NCBI GenBank assembly: GCA_947466075.1
Contig: CANIBP010000047.1
Coordinates: forward strand, 1-53,545
Source of the DNA: Verrucomicrobiaceae bacterium
GTDB lineage: Bacteria; Verrucomicrobiota; Verrucomicrobiia; Verrucomicrobiales; Verrucomicrobiaceae
Length of the DNA: 53,545 bases
Direction: 5' to 3'
Below are positions 6,028 to 15,295 of this stretch, one piece after another. The position numbers were made by a program, and so were the translations under genes. Under the pieces are notes generated by a model that saw only the letters and a list, made by a program, of their open reading frames with translations, did no database searches and was not told where the DNA came from. Each line of letters begins with the position of its first letter. Positions within the stretch are counted from its first letter, which is position 1.

Positions 6028-8997
6028 ATGCCGAGCCCTCAAAGAACCTACGCTCCAGGAATGCGTGTCCTCTGCCGTGATGCGGAGTGGATGGTGACCC
6101 AGGTGAAGGCGGCGGATGGACACAATGCTGAGTTCGCCATCACCTGCACTGGGGCTGACGATCTCGTTCGCGGCCACGAAGCGGTGTTTCTGACCCAGCT
6201 CGACGACATCATTCCCGTGGACCCCAGGGAAACGGCGCTGGAGCCTGACCAATCTCCAGGCTTTGAGAAGGCCAAGCTCTTCCTCGAAGCCCAGCTCAGG
6301 CAGATGCCGTTCACGGACATGACCCCGAGCTTGGAAGGTATGGGCGCTTTCAAACCAATGGGGTATCAAATTGAGGCCGTTGATAAAGCCCTGCGACAGA
6401 TGCGACCTCGCCTGCTTCTCGCGGATGCCGTGGGCTTGGGGAAAACCATCGAGATCGGCATGATTCTCACCGAGCTGATTGCTCGTGGCCGTGGCAATCG
6501 CATCCTGGTGCTGACGAAGAAGTCCATGCTCACCCAGTTCCAGTCGGAGCTTTGGAACCGCTTCGCCATCCCCCTCGTCCGGCTCGACTCCGCAGGCATT
6601 GCCAAGCTGCGTCTGAAAATCCCCGCTTCGAAGAACCCATTCGAGGTCTTCCATCGCGTCATCATGAGCATCGACACTTTGAAGGATGTGGGCCGCTACC
6701 GTCCCTTCTTGGAAAAGACCCGCTGGGACATGGTGATCATTGATGAGGCTCACAACGTCGCCGGCGCTTCCTCTGCGGAGCGCGTGCTCAGTTATCGTCT
6801 GGCAAAGCTAATGTCACGCTCAACGGACAGCATGTTGCTGGCGACCGCCACACCTCACAACGGCAAGCGCGAGACCTTCGCCCGTCTCATCTCCCTGCTT
6901 GATCCATCAGCGATTCCTGACCCGAAGCTGCGTGAGTATGATGCCCGCGACATCGCGCCGTTCTTCTTGATGCGGTTCAAAGAGGACGTGCGTCAGGAAG
7001 CCGGTGACAACTTCTCCGAGCGAGTGGTCATCCCTCTCGCCAGCACCACCTCGGATGCCACACCCGCTGAGGAGGCAGTTTATACCGACCTGGCAAAGCT
7101 GCGTGCCGTGGTGAAGGAACACGGCACCAAGGACAGGCTCATCGAGTATGGCCTCTACAAGCGCTTCCTCTCCAGCCCCGAAGCGCTCACCTCCACCATC
7201 ACCAAGGTCCGTGATCGTGTGGCCAAAGAAGATGCTGCATCGCCCAGCCTTTCCTTGTTGAATCATCTGGTCACCACGTCGGCGGGCCTCAGCATCTCGG
7301 CTTCATCGCGCTACCAACTTTTGAAGCGGCACTTGCAGGAGCTTGGCTGGGATGGCTCGGCCTCCAGTCCACGCCTGCTCCTGTTCACGGAAAGCACCGT
7401 CACTCAAAAGGCATTGGCCGAGGCACTCGCCAAGGATTTCAGGCTCAAGTATTCCGCCAAGTTTGAGGACCAGCCTGCCCAGGTGCTTGCCACCATCCAT
7501 GGCGGCTTCCCAGATGTCGCCCTCTCCGCCACCATCGAGTCCTTCGGCACAGGAAACAGCAAGATGCGTATGTTGCTCGCCACCGATGTGGCTTCGGAAG
7601 GTGTAAACCTCCATCACGAGTGCCATCACATCATTCATTACGACCTGCCCTGGTCCATCATCACACTCATCCAGCGCAACGGCCGTATTGATCGCTTCGG
7701 CCAGAAGCGTGAACCCCAGCTTCGCTACCTGCTCGTCAAAACCCAGGCTGGATTGCTGCAAGGTGATACCGAACTCTTCGACCGCCTCATCAAGAAGGTG
7801 GAAGAAATTAACCGTTCCACCCGCACAGGCGAAAGCATCCTGCGGCTCTACGATGCTGAGGCCGAGGAAGATTACCTCGCACGCAAAGGCTTGATCGCGG
7901 GTGATGCCGAGGTGCTCCAGCGGGCGGAAGCCACACGCTGGAATGACGAAGCCCAGGGCTTGGAAGCCATGCTCCTGGAGGCACAAAAGATGGCTCACGC
8001 TCTGCACTCAGAGCAGGCCGCATCACCAGTCGCTTCAGCGCCTGCCGCCGCCTCTTCCAGTCGCCTGCGTTTGTATCCAGACCGTGACTTCCTCTCCAAA
8101 GGTTACGACTATCTGCGCACCACGCCGCAGGGTCAGCAGCTACGTTACCAGCCGCTCCAAACCAGTGCGGAACAAATCGTCCTCACCGCGCCGCAGGATC
8201 TCGCACGTCGTTTGGGAGCCAAGGACGCTCGTGGTGATGTCATCCTTGGAGCCAATGCCATTCCTGAAGAAGCCTGGCCCGAGCACGGTCAGTTCCGCCT
8301 CACGCACAAGTCAGGCCGCGTTCAGCAGGCCATCCAAGCCGCCTTCCAGACTTCCGGCTTTTGGTCGGGGGAGTTGTTGCACAGTGAGAACCATCCCGTC
8401 ATGCGCTGGCTCGTTGAGCGCATGGTCATGCAGATTCCACGCGGAAGTGCTCCCATCATCTCGTCGCCGCATTTGGCACCCGGAGAGAAATGCTTCTGCT
8501 TCATCGGTCAGGTCAGCTCGCGTGCAGGCATCCCGCTCATTGCAGATGCTCATGCCATCTCCTTCCTCCCTGGTGGGAAATATCGTCACCGCCCGCTGCG
8601 TGAGGCCCTGGAGGAGGCTCGCTTCCTCAATCTCACCAACACAGGCCGCGCCTCCACCTTCAATGCCAACGCCATGCGCGGCTTCGTCACCGCTGCGGTG
8701 GTGTCCAGCCTCGATCACATGAAGATGCTGCGTGACCTCCGCCGCGAGGAAATCCGCCCTCAACTGGAGGAGGAAGAAAAACGTCTTCGTGCTTGGTATG
8801 ACAAACGCAAAGCCCTCCAAATGGACCTCTTCCAGGGCCTCGCTGGAGGTTCGGCACAGGAACAAAAAGCCAAACGTGAGATCGAGGAGATGGATCGCTA
8901 CATCAAGGACCGCAACACCCACTGGCGCGATGCCCATTACGTCCCTGCCTCAGAACCTGTGACACGCCTCGTCCTGGTCATCGAAAGCACGAAATAG
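6028..8997 (+). CDS. SNF2-family helicase, DrmD-like (989 aa)
   Basis: This is a two-domain SNF2 ATPase. Motif I DAVGLGKT is at 133-140, DEAH at 239-242, and a motif III-type LLATATPHNGK follows. Helicase C carries LLATDVASEGVNLH and motif VI QRNGRIDRFGQ at 549-559. The first 100 residues have the small beta domain typical of HepA/RapA-like and DISARM class 1 DrmD proteins (GMRVLCRDAEW, then AVFLTQLDD). The C-terminal 400 residues contain a coiled stretch around 900-975. It is followed after 8 bases by a giant adenine methylase, the same order as drmD-drmMI in DISARM class 1. There, the SNF2 motor is thought to remodel or translocate incoming DNA. Assignment to DrmD is by resemblance and gene order. 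Confidence 0.82.
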   Translation: MPSPQRTYAPGMRVLCRDAEWMVTQVKAADGHNAEFAITCTGADDLVRGHEAVFLTQLDDIIPVDPRETALEPDQSPGFEKAKLFLEAQLRQMPFTDMTPSLEGMGAFKPMGYQIEAVDKALRQMRPRLLLADAVGLGKTIEIGMILTELIARGRGNRILVLTKKSMLTQFQSELWNRFAIPLVRLDSAGIAKLRLKIPASKNPFEVFHRVIMSIDTLKDVGRYRPFLEKTRWDMVIIDEAHNVAGASSAERVLSYRLAKLMSRSTDSMLLATATPHNGKRETFARLISLLDPSAIPDPKLREYDARDIAPFFLMRFKEDVRQEAGDNFSERVVIPLASTTSDATPAEEAVYTDLAKLRAVVKEHGTKDRLIEYGLYKRFLSSPEALTSTITKVRDRVAKEDAASPSLSLLNHLVTTSAGLSISASSRYQLLKRHLQELGWDGSASSPRLLLFTESTVTQKALAEALAKDFRLKYSAKFEDQPAQVLATIHGGFPDVALSATIESFGTGNSKMRMLLATDVASEGVNLHHECHHIIHYDLPWSIITLIQRNGRIDRFGQKREPQLRYLLVKTQAGLLQGDTELFDRLIKKVEEINRSTRTGESILRLYDAEAEEDYLARKGLIAGDAEVLQRAEATRWNDEAQGLEAMLLEAQKMAHALHSEQAASPVASAPAAASSSRLRLYPDRDFLSKGYDYLRTTPQGQQLRYQPLQTSAEQIVLTAPQDLARRLGAKDARGDVILGANAIPEEAWPEHGQFRLTHKSGRVQQAIQAAFQTSGFWSGELLHSENHPVMRWLVERMVMQIPRGSAPIISSPHLAPGEKCFCFIGQVSSRAGIPLIADAHAISFLPGGKYRHRPLREALEEARFLNLTNTGRASTFNANAMRGFVTAAVVSSLDHMKMLRDLRREEIRPQLEEEEKRLRAWYDKRKALQMDLFQGLAGGSAQEQKAKREIEEMDRYIKDRNTHWRDAHYVPASEPVTRLVLVIESTK

Positions 8998-9005
8998 ACC
9001 CGCTC

Positions 9006-12000
9006 ATGCCTCTCGATCCCTGCATTCATAACGTCGGCGAATACTACTCCAGCCATTACCTGGATACCGGCATGGATAGTGATGTGCGTGACATCCGCAC
9101 CGGCTGGCGGGAGCTTGGCTCCAGCGCTCCTTCACGTCGTTTGCAGTCCGTGGGCGAGTTGTATTTCAAAGCCAAAGCTCAAGCGCTCGACTACATCCAT
9201 CAGCCTTCGGATCGCTTCCATGCCACCGCTGATCTAGCCGCCCTGCACTCGCGTATTCTTGATGCCTTGGGCTACACGATTGATCCCATCAATGTCCCCG
9301 TCGAGGGCGGACACAGCCGCGTCCCCGCTCTGCTGAAATTGAACCGCTATGAGAAGCCCTGGCTCGTCGCCTGCGAGACCTGCTTTGCGCTACCTGAGAG
9401 CGCCCTGCCAGACGGCACACCGGGCGATGAACCTCTGGAGTTCTCTCCGCTGGAAAAGCAGCTCCTTCCTGAACCCGACACCACCGGCACCCTCCGGCTG
9501 TGTCATGGGAACTGGGAAAAGGCCGTCACCCGCATCTTCCAGGAAGAGGATGCACCACGCTGGGTCATGCTTTTCGGCGGCAGTCAGATCTTGCTGCTGG
9601 ACCGCCAGACCTTCGCGCAGGGTCGTTACCTTCGTTTCGATCTCGATGACGCCTTTGGTCGTCGGGAGAACGCCAGTTTTGACTCCCTCGCCCTCTTCCT
9701 CTCCGCCGCCACCTTGTGTCCCGATGGCGAGAGCGATTCCGTCCTGCATGACCGCCTGGAGGAAAAGAGCCACAAGCTGGCCCACGGCGTCTCAGAGAAA
9801 CTCCAGGGTGCTGTGCGTGAGGCCATCGAGCTGCTGGCCAATGAATGGATCAATCTCCGCCGCGAGGCTAGTCTCTCCTACACCGCCCTTCGTCCTCAGG
9901 AATCCCCCACCGGCCAGACGCGGGAAGTCACCGCCGACGACCTCCGCCGCGAGGCGCTGACGTATGTCTATCGGCTGCTCTTTCTCTTCTATGCCGAGGC
10001 ACGCGGAGCCGAGCTGGGCATCCTGCCTGTCACCGATGATTACTACCGCCTCGGCTACTCGCTGGAAGCCCTGCGTGATCTGGAGTTGGTGGAGCTGACA
10101 CCCACCACCGAAACCGGCACCTACTTCCATCAGCACCTGCATCGTTTGTTCGGACTCGTGCATGACGGTTTCAATGTGGACGAAACCACCGCACCCGAGC
10201 AGGCGCAGCTTGGATTGACAAGTGAGAACACCAAAGCCTTCACCATCCGCCCGCTCACGGCCACGCTCTTCGCACCGGACACCACACCCCTGTTCAGCCG
10301 CGTCAAGTTCCGCAACAAGTGCCTTCAGGAAGTCATCCGCCGTCTCTCCCTCGGCCAGAACCCCGATGGCCGCTCCGTGGGGCGTGTGAACTACGCCGAG
10401 CTGGGTATCAATCAGCTCGGTGCCGTTTATGAAGGCTTGCTCTCTTACTCCGGCTTGTTCGTTACGGATCGCGACGGCTTCATCCAGGTGAAGCCAGCGG
10501 GCAAAGACATCCGCGATGCCTCCACGCCGAGCTGGTTCGTCCCTCGCAGCCGCTCAGACGATTTCACGCGGGACGAGACCGTCACCCTGCCAGACAGTAG
10601 CCAGCCGCGCATCTGGCCGATGGGCACCTTCATCCTCCACCTGAATGGCATCGACCGGGAAAACTCCGCCTCCCACTACACACCAGAGCCATTAGCTCAA
10701 TGCCTCGTGCGCGAGGCTTTGCGGGAGTTGCTGAAAGACTTCACGCCCGCCGATGCCGACCGCATCCTCGATCTCAAACTTTGCGAGATGGCCATGGGCT
10801 CCGGTGCTTACCTGTTGGAGTCCGCACGCCAGCTCGCCGAAAAATATCTGGAGCTGAAACAACAGCAGATCGGCCAGCGCATCGACCCGGCCCGCTATCA
10901 GGAGGAGCTGCGACGCGTCATGCACTACATCGCCACGCGGAACATCTACGGCGTCGATTTGAATCCCACCGCCGTGGAGCTGGGCAGCCTCTCCCTATGG
11001 CTCGGCACCATTCACAAGCTGCCGGATGTCGGTCAGGACCATGACGGCGATCCGACCACCAGCACCCAGAGTGCTGTGCCTTGGTTTGGTCTTCGCCTGC
11101 GTGCTGGTAATTCCCTCATCGGAGCACGGCGTGCCGTTTACACGCGCAGACAATTGGAAGATGGTAAGCAACGGGGGAACAAAGCCCAGCCGCCGCGTGT
11201 GCTGAAGCCAGCAGAGGCTCGCAAGCCCTCCGAGATCTACCACTTCCTCGTCTTCGATGATGACATGGTCCCCGTGCATCGTGAGCCACTCATGCGTCAG
11301 CTATGGCCTGTGGAATGTGATACCGCCAGGCAATGGCGGCAACGTTCCGTCATGGAGGACTGGACTCAGGAGCAGCTCGATCTCGCTGTCCGTCTTTGTG
11401 AGCGCATCGACCACCACTGGGACGCCTACGCCCGCCGCCGCACCGCCGCCCTATCCGCTACCGATGTCTCCGCCTCCGTCTGGCCGAATGATCCTGCGGG
11501 TGCTGCCACTCCAGCCACCAGCACCAAAGCCGTCTCCCTCGCTGCCGCAGTAGGTCAGCTCGATCTCGACGACGCCCCTCTGCTGCGTGGCATGGGCACT
11601 TCGAGCGCACCAAAGCTTGAAGATCGCGAACGAGTGAAGGCAGAGTTGGAGTCCACCTCCGGGGCCTTCCAGCGCTTGAAGCTGGTCATGGATGCCTGGT
11701 GCGCCTTCTGGTTCTGGCCCTTGGAGCATACGGAAGCCTTGCCGAATCGAGATGCCTGGTTGGCCGCCCTGCGCATCCTCATTGATGCTGAAAATCTTGG
11801 CAAAGAAGAAGCCGCCTTCATGGAGGTGCGCTCCGGGCTGAACGTCAGCGAGCTGCTGAATGCCTCCGTCAAACGTGAGCTGGAGATCGACAACGTCTCC
11901 GCCGTCCTGCCCTGGGTGCGTGAGGCTCGGGCGGTGGCAGACCAGCAGCACTTCATGCACTGGGAGCTGACCTTCCCGGAAGTCCTCGGCTCCGCCAATA

Positions 12001-14240
12001 CCGCACGCGGCTTCGACTTCATTGCAGGGAATCCACCGTGGATCAAGGTGGGCTGGAATGATGCCCTGGTGCTGGAGGAGCTGGAGCCCAGGCTCGGCGT
12101 CAAAGAAGCCCGCAGTGCCGACATCAACCGCGAGCGCCTGTCCATCCTGGAGCGTGGTGACAAGGAGAAACAACGCTACCGTCAGGAGCTGGAGAGCAGC
12201 CTCGGAGCCACCACCTTCCTCTGTGCCGCCAGCCAGTATCCCGAACTCGTCGGCATGCAGACCAACCTCTACAAAAACTTCATCGCCCGCATCTGGCAGG
12301 TGCTGGGCAAGGATGGCATGTGTGGCCTGCTGCATCCCGAAGGTGTCTTTGATGATCCAAAAGGTGGCGCGTTTCGGCATGCTTACTACACCCGCCTTCT
12401 TGCCCATTACCAGTTTGAGAATGAACTGCTTCTCTTTCCTGCGGTGAATGCTCGTCAAACGTTCAGCATCAATATCTTCACCGGCGGCTCGCGAGAAGAA
12501 GGGGCTGTATCGTTTGTTACCGTCGCCAATTTGTTTCTTCCTGGAACGCTGGACATTTGTCTCGCCCACAATCGTGTCGAAGATCCTGTTCCTGGAATAA
12601 AAAGGGAAGACGGCACTTGGGAAACGAGAGGTCATTGCGCTCGTGTCATCAGGTCATCAACCGACGAACTCGCGATCTTTGCTGCCCTATTTGAAGAAGT
12701 TGGCACAAACCCTTTGGACACCCGGCTCCCGCAGGTTCACAGTCGGCAGATTTTGGAGGTGCTGCGCAAGTTCTCAATCGTCCCTAAGCGGCTAGGTGAT
12801 GTTAACGCGGATTACTTTGCCACCGTATTGTTTGATGAAACCTACGCTCAGCGTGATGGAATGGTCACCCGTCAAGAATCGCCGGCATTTCAGCCGCAAT
12901 TGGCCGACAAATGGGTGCTCAATGGCCCGCATTTCTTTGTTGGGACGCCATTGATCAAGACTCCTAGAACTGTCTGCACGGAGAAGAACCACTATGACCC
13001 CATCGACCTCACCGCCATCGCCGAAGACTACCTGCCGCGTGCCGTGTATCGGCCTGGGGATGCGCGTGGAGGTATGGAGGAGTTTCACGCCGCCATCGCC
13101 GAATGGCCCGCGCCAGCACTCCCGGGTTTCTGGCCTATCACTTCTGGTGACGACGCCCCATGGGAAACCCTCCTCAATTGCGAGAAGTTGCGCAGCTGGC
13201 AGGCCGATACCACGAAGCCTGGATCCAGCCGTGCCCGCCGCTTCGCTTGCTTCTCCAAAGCCGAAGGCAATGTGCTCGGAGCCATCGCCTGGCTGAAGCT
13301 GCATCCCGGCCAAGCTTTGCACGAGGACTACAGCGACATTCGACTCCGGCAGACGCCTGCGGCTGAGGCTGAGAGGTTGGTGAAGGAGGGGAGACTGCCA
13401 GTTCCGATAACGGCAAGACCACGATTGGTGATGCGTCGTAGAGGACAACCAGCCAACGAACGAACTCTGATTCCCGCAGTCATGCCTGCCGGGACCACCC
13501 ATGTAAATGCAGTGATGTCAGTCACTGGTTTGTCACCGGCATTTATTGTTCAGCAAGCAGCCACACTGGTCGCCCTGCCGACTGACTTTTTTTTCCGAAT
13601 CACTGGACGAAGCGACATTTACGACAGCACGATTGCGACGTTTCCCTTCCTCACCGGCCCCTACATGGACGCCGCCGCCAGCCGGATGCTCCGCCTTTCC
13701 TGCCTGACCCGCGCCTATGCCGATCTCTGGGCCGACTATGCCACCGAGCACCGCGACCTGCTCCACACCCAGCGCTGGACCACCGACGACGCCCGCCTGA
13801 CCAACACCACCGACCTTCCCTGGGCCGATCTCCCCACCGACTGGACCTGGCACTGCCCCCTGCGCACCGACTTCGCCCGCCGTCAGGCCCTCCTGGAGAT
13901 CGACGTGCTGGTGGCCCTGGCCCTGGGCCTGACCCTGGAAGAGCTGCTCACCATCTACCGCGTGCAGTTCCCCGTGATGCGAGGATACGAGCTGGTGGAT
14001 GAGTTCGACACCCAAGGCCGTCGCCTCCCCAACACCGCCCGCAAAGACCCCGGAGCCACCGAACTCCGCACCCGCCGCCGCGAAGCCACCAACTCCGACA
14101 CCGGCCAACCCACCGCCCCCCTCGCCGCCACCTGGGACATCGACAACGCCCTCACCCAAGTCACCAAAACCTTCCATCCCCCCTTCACCCGAGTGGACCG
14201 CGAAAGCGACTACCGGCAGGCGTGGACCCGGTTTACCTGA
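9006..14240 (+). CDS. Large Eco57I/DrmMI-like N6-adenine DNA methyltransferase (1744 aa)
   Basis: The SAM-binding motif I appears as CEMAMGSGAYLL (G598 region) and the catalytic motif IV as IAGNPPWIKVG (N1009-W1012). NPPW marks N6-adenine methyltransferases of the Eco57I/PglX/DrmMI type. About 410 residues separate the two motifs, a long insertion. The N-terminal 590 residues have the helical layout of type IIG-like enzymes, including LTYVYRLLFLFYAEARG (about 320-336). The C-terminal 500 residues should hold target recognition. Lower GC and different codon use between about 12430 and 13640, then a very C-rich end, suggest that the recognition region was exchanged. A run of eight T at 13587-13594 lies inside codons DFFF. 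The gene is probably the self-marking enzyme of the system; whether it also cleaves is unclear. Confidence 0.85.
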   Translation: MPLDPCIHNVGEYYSSHYLDTGMDSDVRDIRTGWRELGSSAPSRRLQSVGELYFKAKAQALDYIHQPSDRFHATADLAALHSRILDALGYTIDPINVPVEGGHSRVPALLKLNRYEKPWLVACETCFALPESALPDGTPGDEPLEFSPLEKQLLPEPDTTGTLRLCHGNWEKAVTRIFQEEDAPRWVMLFGGSQILLLDRQTFAQGRYLRFDLDDAFGRRENASFDSLALFLSAATLCPDGESDSVLHDRLEEKSHKLAHGVSEKLQGAVREAIELLANEWINLRREASLSYTALRPQESPTGQTREVTADDLRREALTYVYRLLFLFYAEARGAELGILPVTDDYYRLGYSLEALRDLELVELTPTTETGTYFHQHLHRLFGLVHDGFNVDETTAPEQAQLGLTSENTKAFTIRPLTATLFAPDTTPLFSRVKFRNKCLQEVIRRLSLGQNPDGRSVGRVNYAELGINQLGAVYEGLLSYSGLFVTDRDGFIQVKPAGKDIRDASTPSWFVPRSRSDDFTRDETVTLPDSSQPRIWPMGTFILHLNGIDRENSASHYTPEPLAQCLVREALRELLKDFTPADADRILDLKLCEMAMGSGAYLLESARQLAEKYLELKQQQIGQRIDPARYQEELRRVMHYIATRNIYGVDLNPTAVELGSLSLWLGTIHKLPDVGQDHDGDPTTSTQSAVPWFGLRLRAGNSLIGARRAVYTRRQLEDGKQRGNKAQPPRVLKPAEARKPSEIYHFLVFDDDMVPVHREPLMRQLWPVECDTARQWRQRSVMEDWTQEQLDLAVRLCERIDHHWDAYARRRTAALSATDVSASVWPNDPAGAATPATSTKAVSLAAAVGQLDLDDAPLLRGMGTSSAPKLEDRERVKAELESTSGAFQRLKLVMDAWCAFWFWPLEHTEALPNRDAWLAALRILIDAENLGKEEAAFMEVRSGLNVSELLNASVKRELEIDNVSAVLPWVREARAVADQQHFMHWELTFPEVLGSANTARGFDFIAGNPPWIKVGWNDALVLEELEPRLGVKEARSADINRERLSILERGDKEKQRYRQELESSLGATTFLCAASQYPELVGMQTNLYKNFIARIWQVLGKDGMCGLLHPEGVFDDPKGGAFRHAYYTRLLAHYQFENELLLFPAVNARQTFSINIFTGGSREEGAVSFVTVANLFLPGTLDICLAHNRVEDPVPGIKREDGTWETRGHCARVIRSSTDELAIFAALFEEVGTNPLDTRLPQVHSRQILEVLRKFSIVPKRLGDVNADYFATVLFDETYAQRDGMVTRQESPAFQPQLADKWVLNGPHFFVGTPLIKTPRTVCTEKNHYDPIDLTAIAEDYLPRAVYRPGDARGGMEEFHAAIAEWPAPALPGFWPITSGDDAPWETLLNCEKLRSWQADTTKPGSSRARRFACFSKAEGNVLGAIAWLKLHPGQALHEDYSDIRLRQTPAAEAERLVKEGRLPVPITARPRLVMRRRGQPANERTLIPAVMPAGTTHVNAVMSVTGLSPAFIVQQAATLVALPTDFFFRITGRSDIYDSTIATFPFLTGPYMDAAASRMLRLSCLTRAYADLWADYATEHRDLLHTQRWTTDDARLTNTTDLPWADLPTDWTWHCPLRTDFARRQALLEIDVLVALALGLTLEELLTIYRVQFPVMRGYELVDEFDTQGRRLPNTARKDPGATELRTRRREATNSDTGQPTAPLAATWDIDNALTQVTKTFHPPFTRVDRESDYRQAWTRFT

Positions 14241-14249
14241 AACCCAAGC

Positions 14250-14288
14250 TTGCCAACTGGCGTATGGGCTCATATGATACCAACGCCA
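14250..14288 (+). promoter_or_regulatory. Promoter and overlapping inverted-repeat operator of the toxin-antitoxin-chaperone module
   Basis: TTGCCA (14250-14255), a 17-bp spacer and TATGAT (14273-14278) make a near-consensus housekeeping promoter, 26 bases before the toxin ATG. An inverted repeat TGGCGT (14258-14263) / ACGCCA (14283-14288) straddles the -10 box. That is where an autorepressing antitoxin would bind in a type II toxin-antitoxin locus. The TA module can therefore be transcribed independently of the upstream methylase. Binding by the adjacent MqsA-like protein is inference. Confidence 0.55.
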
Positions 14289-14304
14289 TGAACACCATCA
14301 TCAC

Positions 14305-14697
14305 ATGCACGGCAATCTCCACCCAACGGCCAAAACACTGGCTGCTAAGCTGCAAGCTGCGAAAGAAGCGCTGGCAACCCGGCCGCTGCTAGTAGTTTCT
14401 GCAGCTCATGTGAGGGCAGACATGGAGGATCTGGGACTGACAAATCAATCCGATTACTGGGCTCTGATCCCCCAACTTATAGAAGCAGCTCTCGCTGACC
14501 CGGCAGGCACCTACGCCGGTGGTCGTCCACCGCTTCGCTCAACTAAACACGACTCGATCAAGAACCTGGAGATGTGGGCCTTCCAGGTGACCCTGACGGG
14601 CTACAGCTTCCCCATCTATTTTAAGTTCTGCCTGAAGGTCCACCCCCGAACCTCTGAAATTCTCTACTGCCATGTCGATTGCCACCCCCAACGCTAA
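14305..14697 (+). CDS. MqsR-like toxin of a toxin-antitoxin-chaperone module (130 aa)
   Basis: The gene directly precedes, and overlaps by 26 bases, a zinc-finger/HTH antitoxin of MqsA type. MqsR is an mRNA interferase cleaving mainly at GCU in its E. coli form. The sequence pattern matches that family loosely: a helical start, ADMEDLGL followed by a helix ending LIPQLIEAAL (MqsR has ADELGL at the equivalent place), then a strand-rich end with AFQVTL and YFKFCLKVHP. It is longer than E. coli MqsR (98 residues) because of an N-terminal helix and an insert around residues 70-80. Catalytic residues cannot be assigned with certainty. Identity rests as much on the gene context as on sequence. An alternative is another RelE-fold toxin such as HigB. 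Confidence 0.62.
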   Translation: MHGNLHPTAKTLAAKLQAAKEALATRPLLVVSAAHVRADMEDLGLTNQSDYWALIPQLIEAALADPAGTYAGGRPPLRSTKHDSIKNLEMWAFQVTLTGYSFPIYFKFCLKVHPRTSEILYCHVDCHPQR

Positions 14698-15295
14698 AAC
14701 CAAGATTAAACCACTGACGCCCATGGTGCCGGACTTCTGTCTGGCCTGTGACGCGACAGACGGCCCATTTCCGGTGGAGATGAGGCCTCAAGAACAACAC
14801 TACCGGGGAGAAACCTTCTGGGTGCCAGCACCTGTGCATGTATGCCCACACTGCTCGTATGAAATGCCTGCGGTCGGCTACCATACCCAAGTTTGCCAAG
14901 CCACAGGTGACGCCTACCGGCAAAAGCACGGCCTGCTGACCTCGTCAGAGATCATCGGGCACCGGAAGGCCATGAAGAAGTCGCAACGTCAGTTTGCAGA
15001 CTTTGTAGGCGTCAGCGTAGCTAGCTTGAAACGCTGGGAGACGGGTTCCTTGGTGCAAGACAAGGCCAGTGATGAATTGGTGCGCCTGAAGACAGAGCAC
15101 GTCTGTTTCACCAAAGAAATCCCGCTGACAATGACTCCCCAGGTGGAAAACCTGCTGGAGACCTGCATGAACGGAGCCAAGAAGCAGGCGGGCAGCCTGA
15201 TGGCGGGTGCGGCGCAAGCTGTGGTCAACTTCCTGGCGACCTCTGGCAACAATCAAACCTACGCATCATCCAATGAACTCGCCCTTGCAGCTTAA
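14672..15295 (+). CDS. MqsA-like antitoxin with zinc finger, HTH and C-terminal chaperone-addiction tail (207 aa)
   Basis: Two CxxC pairs (C23/C26 and C58/C61 in VCPHC) form the N-terminal zinc-binding domain that masks the toxin in MqsA proteins. An HTH_XRE-type domain follows at about 93-142 (SQRQFADFVGVSVASLKRWE). The family usually ends near residue 135-140. Here about 65 extra residues follow (TMTPQVENLLETCMN, then an alanine-rich, hydrophobic end). Such an extension is the chaperone-addiction domain of TAC antitoxins, which makes the antitoxin unstable unless bound by a SecB-like chaperone. The very next gene is SecB-like and overlaps by 23 bases. The protein likely represses the promoter at 14250-14288. 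Confidence 0.82.
   Translation: MSIATPNAKTKIKPLTPMVPDFCLACDATDGPFPVEMRPQEQHYRGETFWVPAPVHVCPHCSYEMPAVGYHTQVCQATGDAYRQKHGLLTSSEIIGHRKAMKKSQRQFADFVGVSVASLKRWETGSLVQDKASDELVRLKTEHVCFTKEIPLTMTPQVENLLETCMNGAKKQAGSLMAGAAQAVVNFLATSGNNQTYASSNELALAA

Noticed and set aside
11451..12635. Minus-strand ORF of 394 codons inside the methylase gene
   Set aside because: Antisense of the methylase around the NPPW motif; codon bias explains its openness.
13533..14273. Minus-strand Gly/Val-rich ORF of 246 codons
   Set aside because: The low-complexity glycine content is the reverse of the C-rich methylase 3' end; not a gene.
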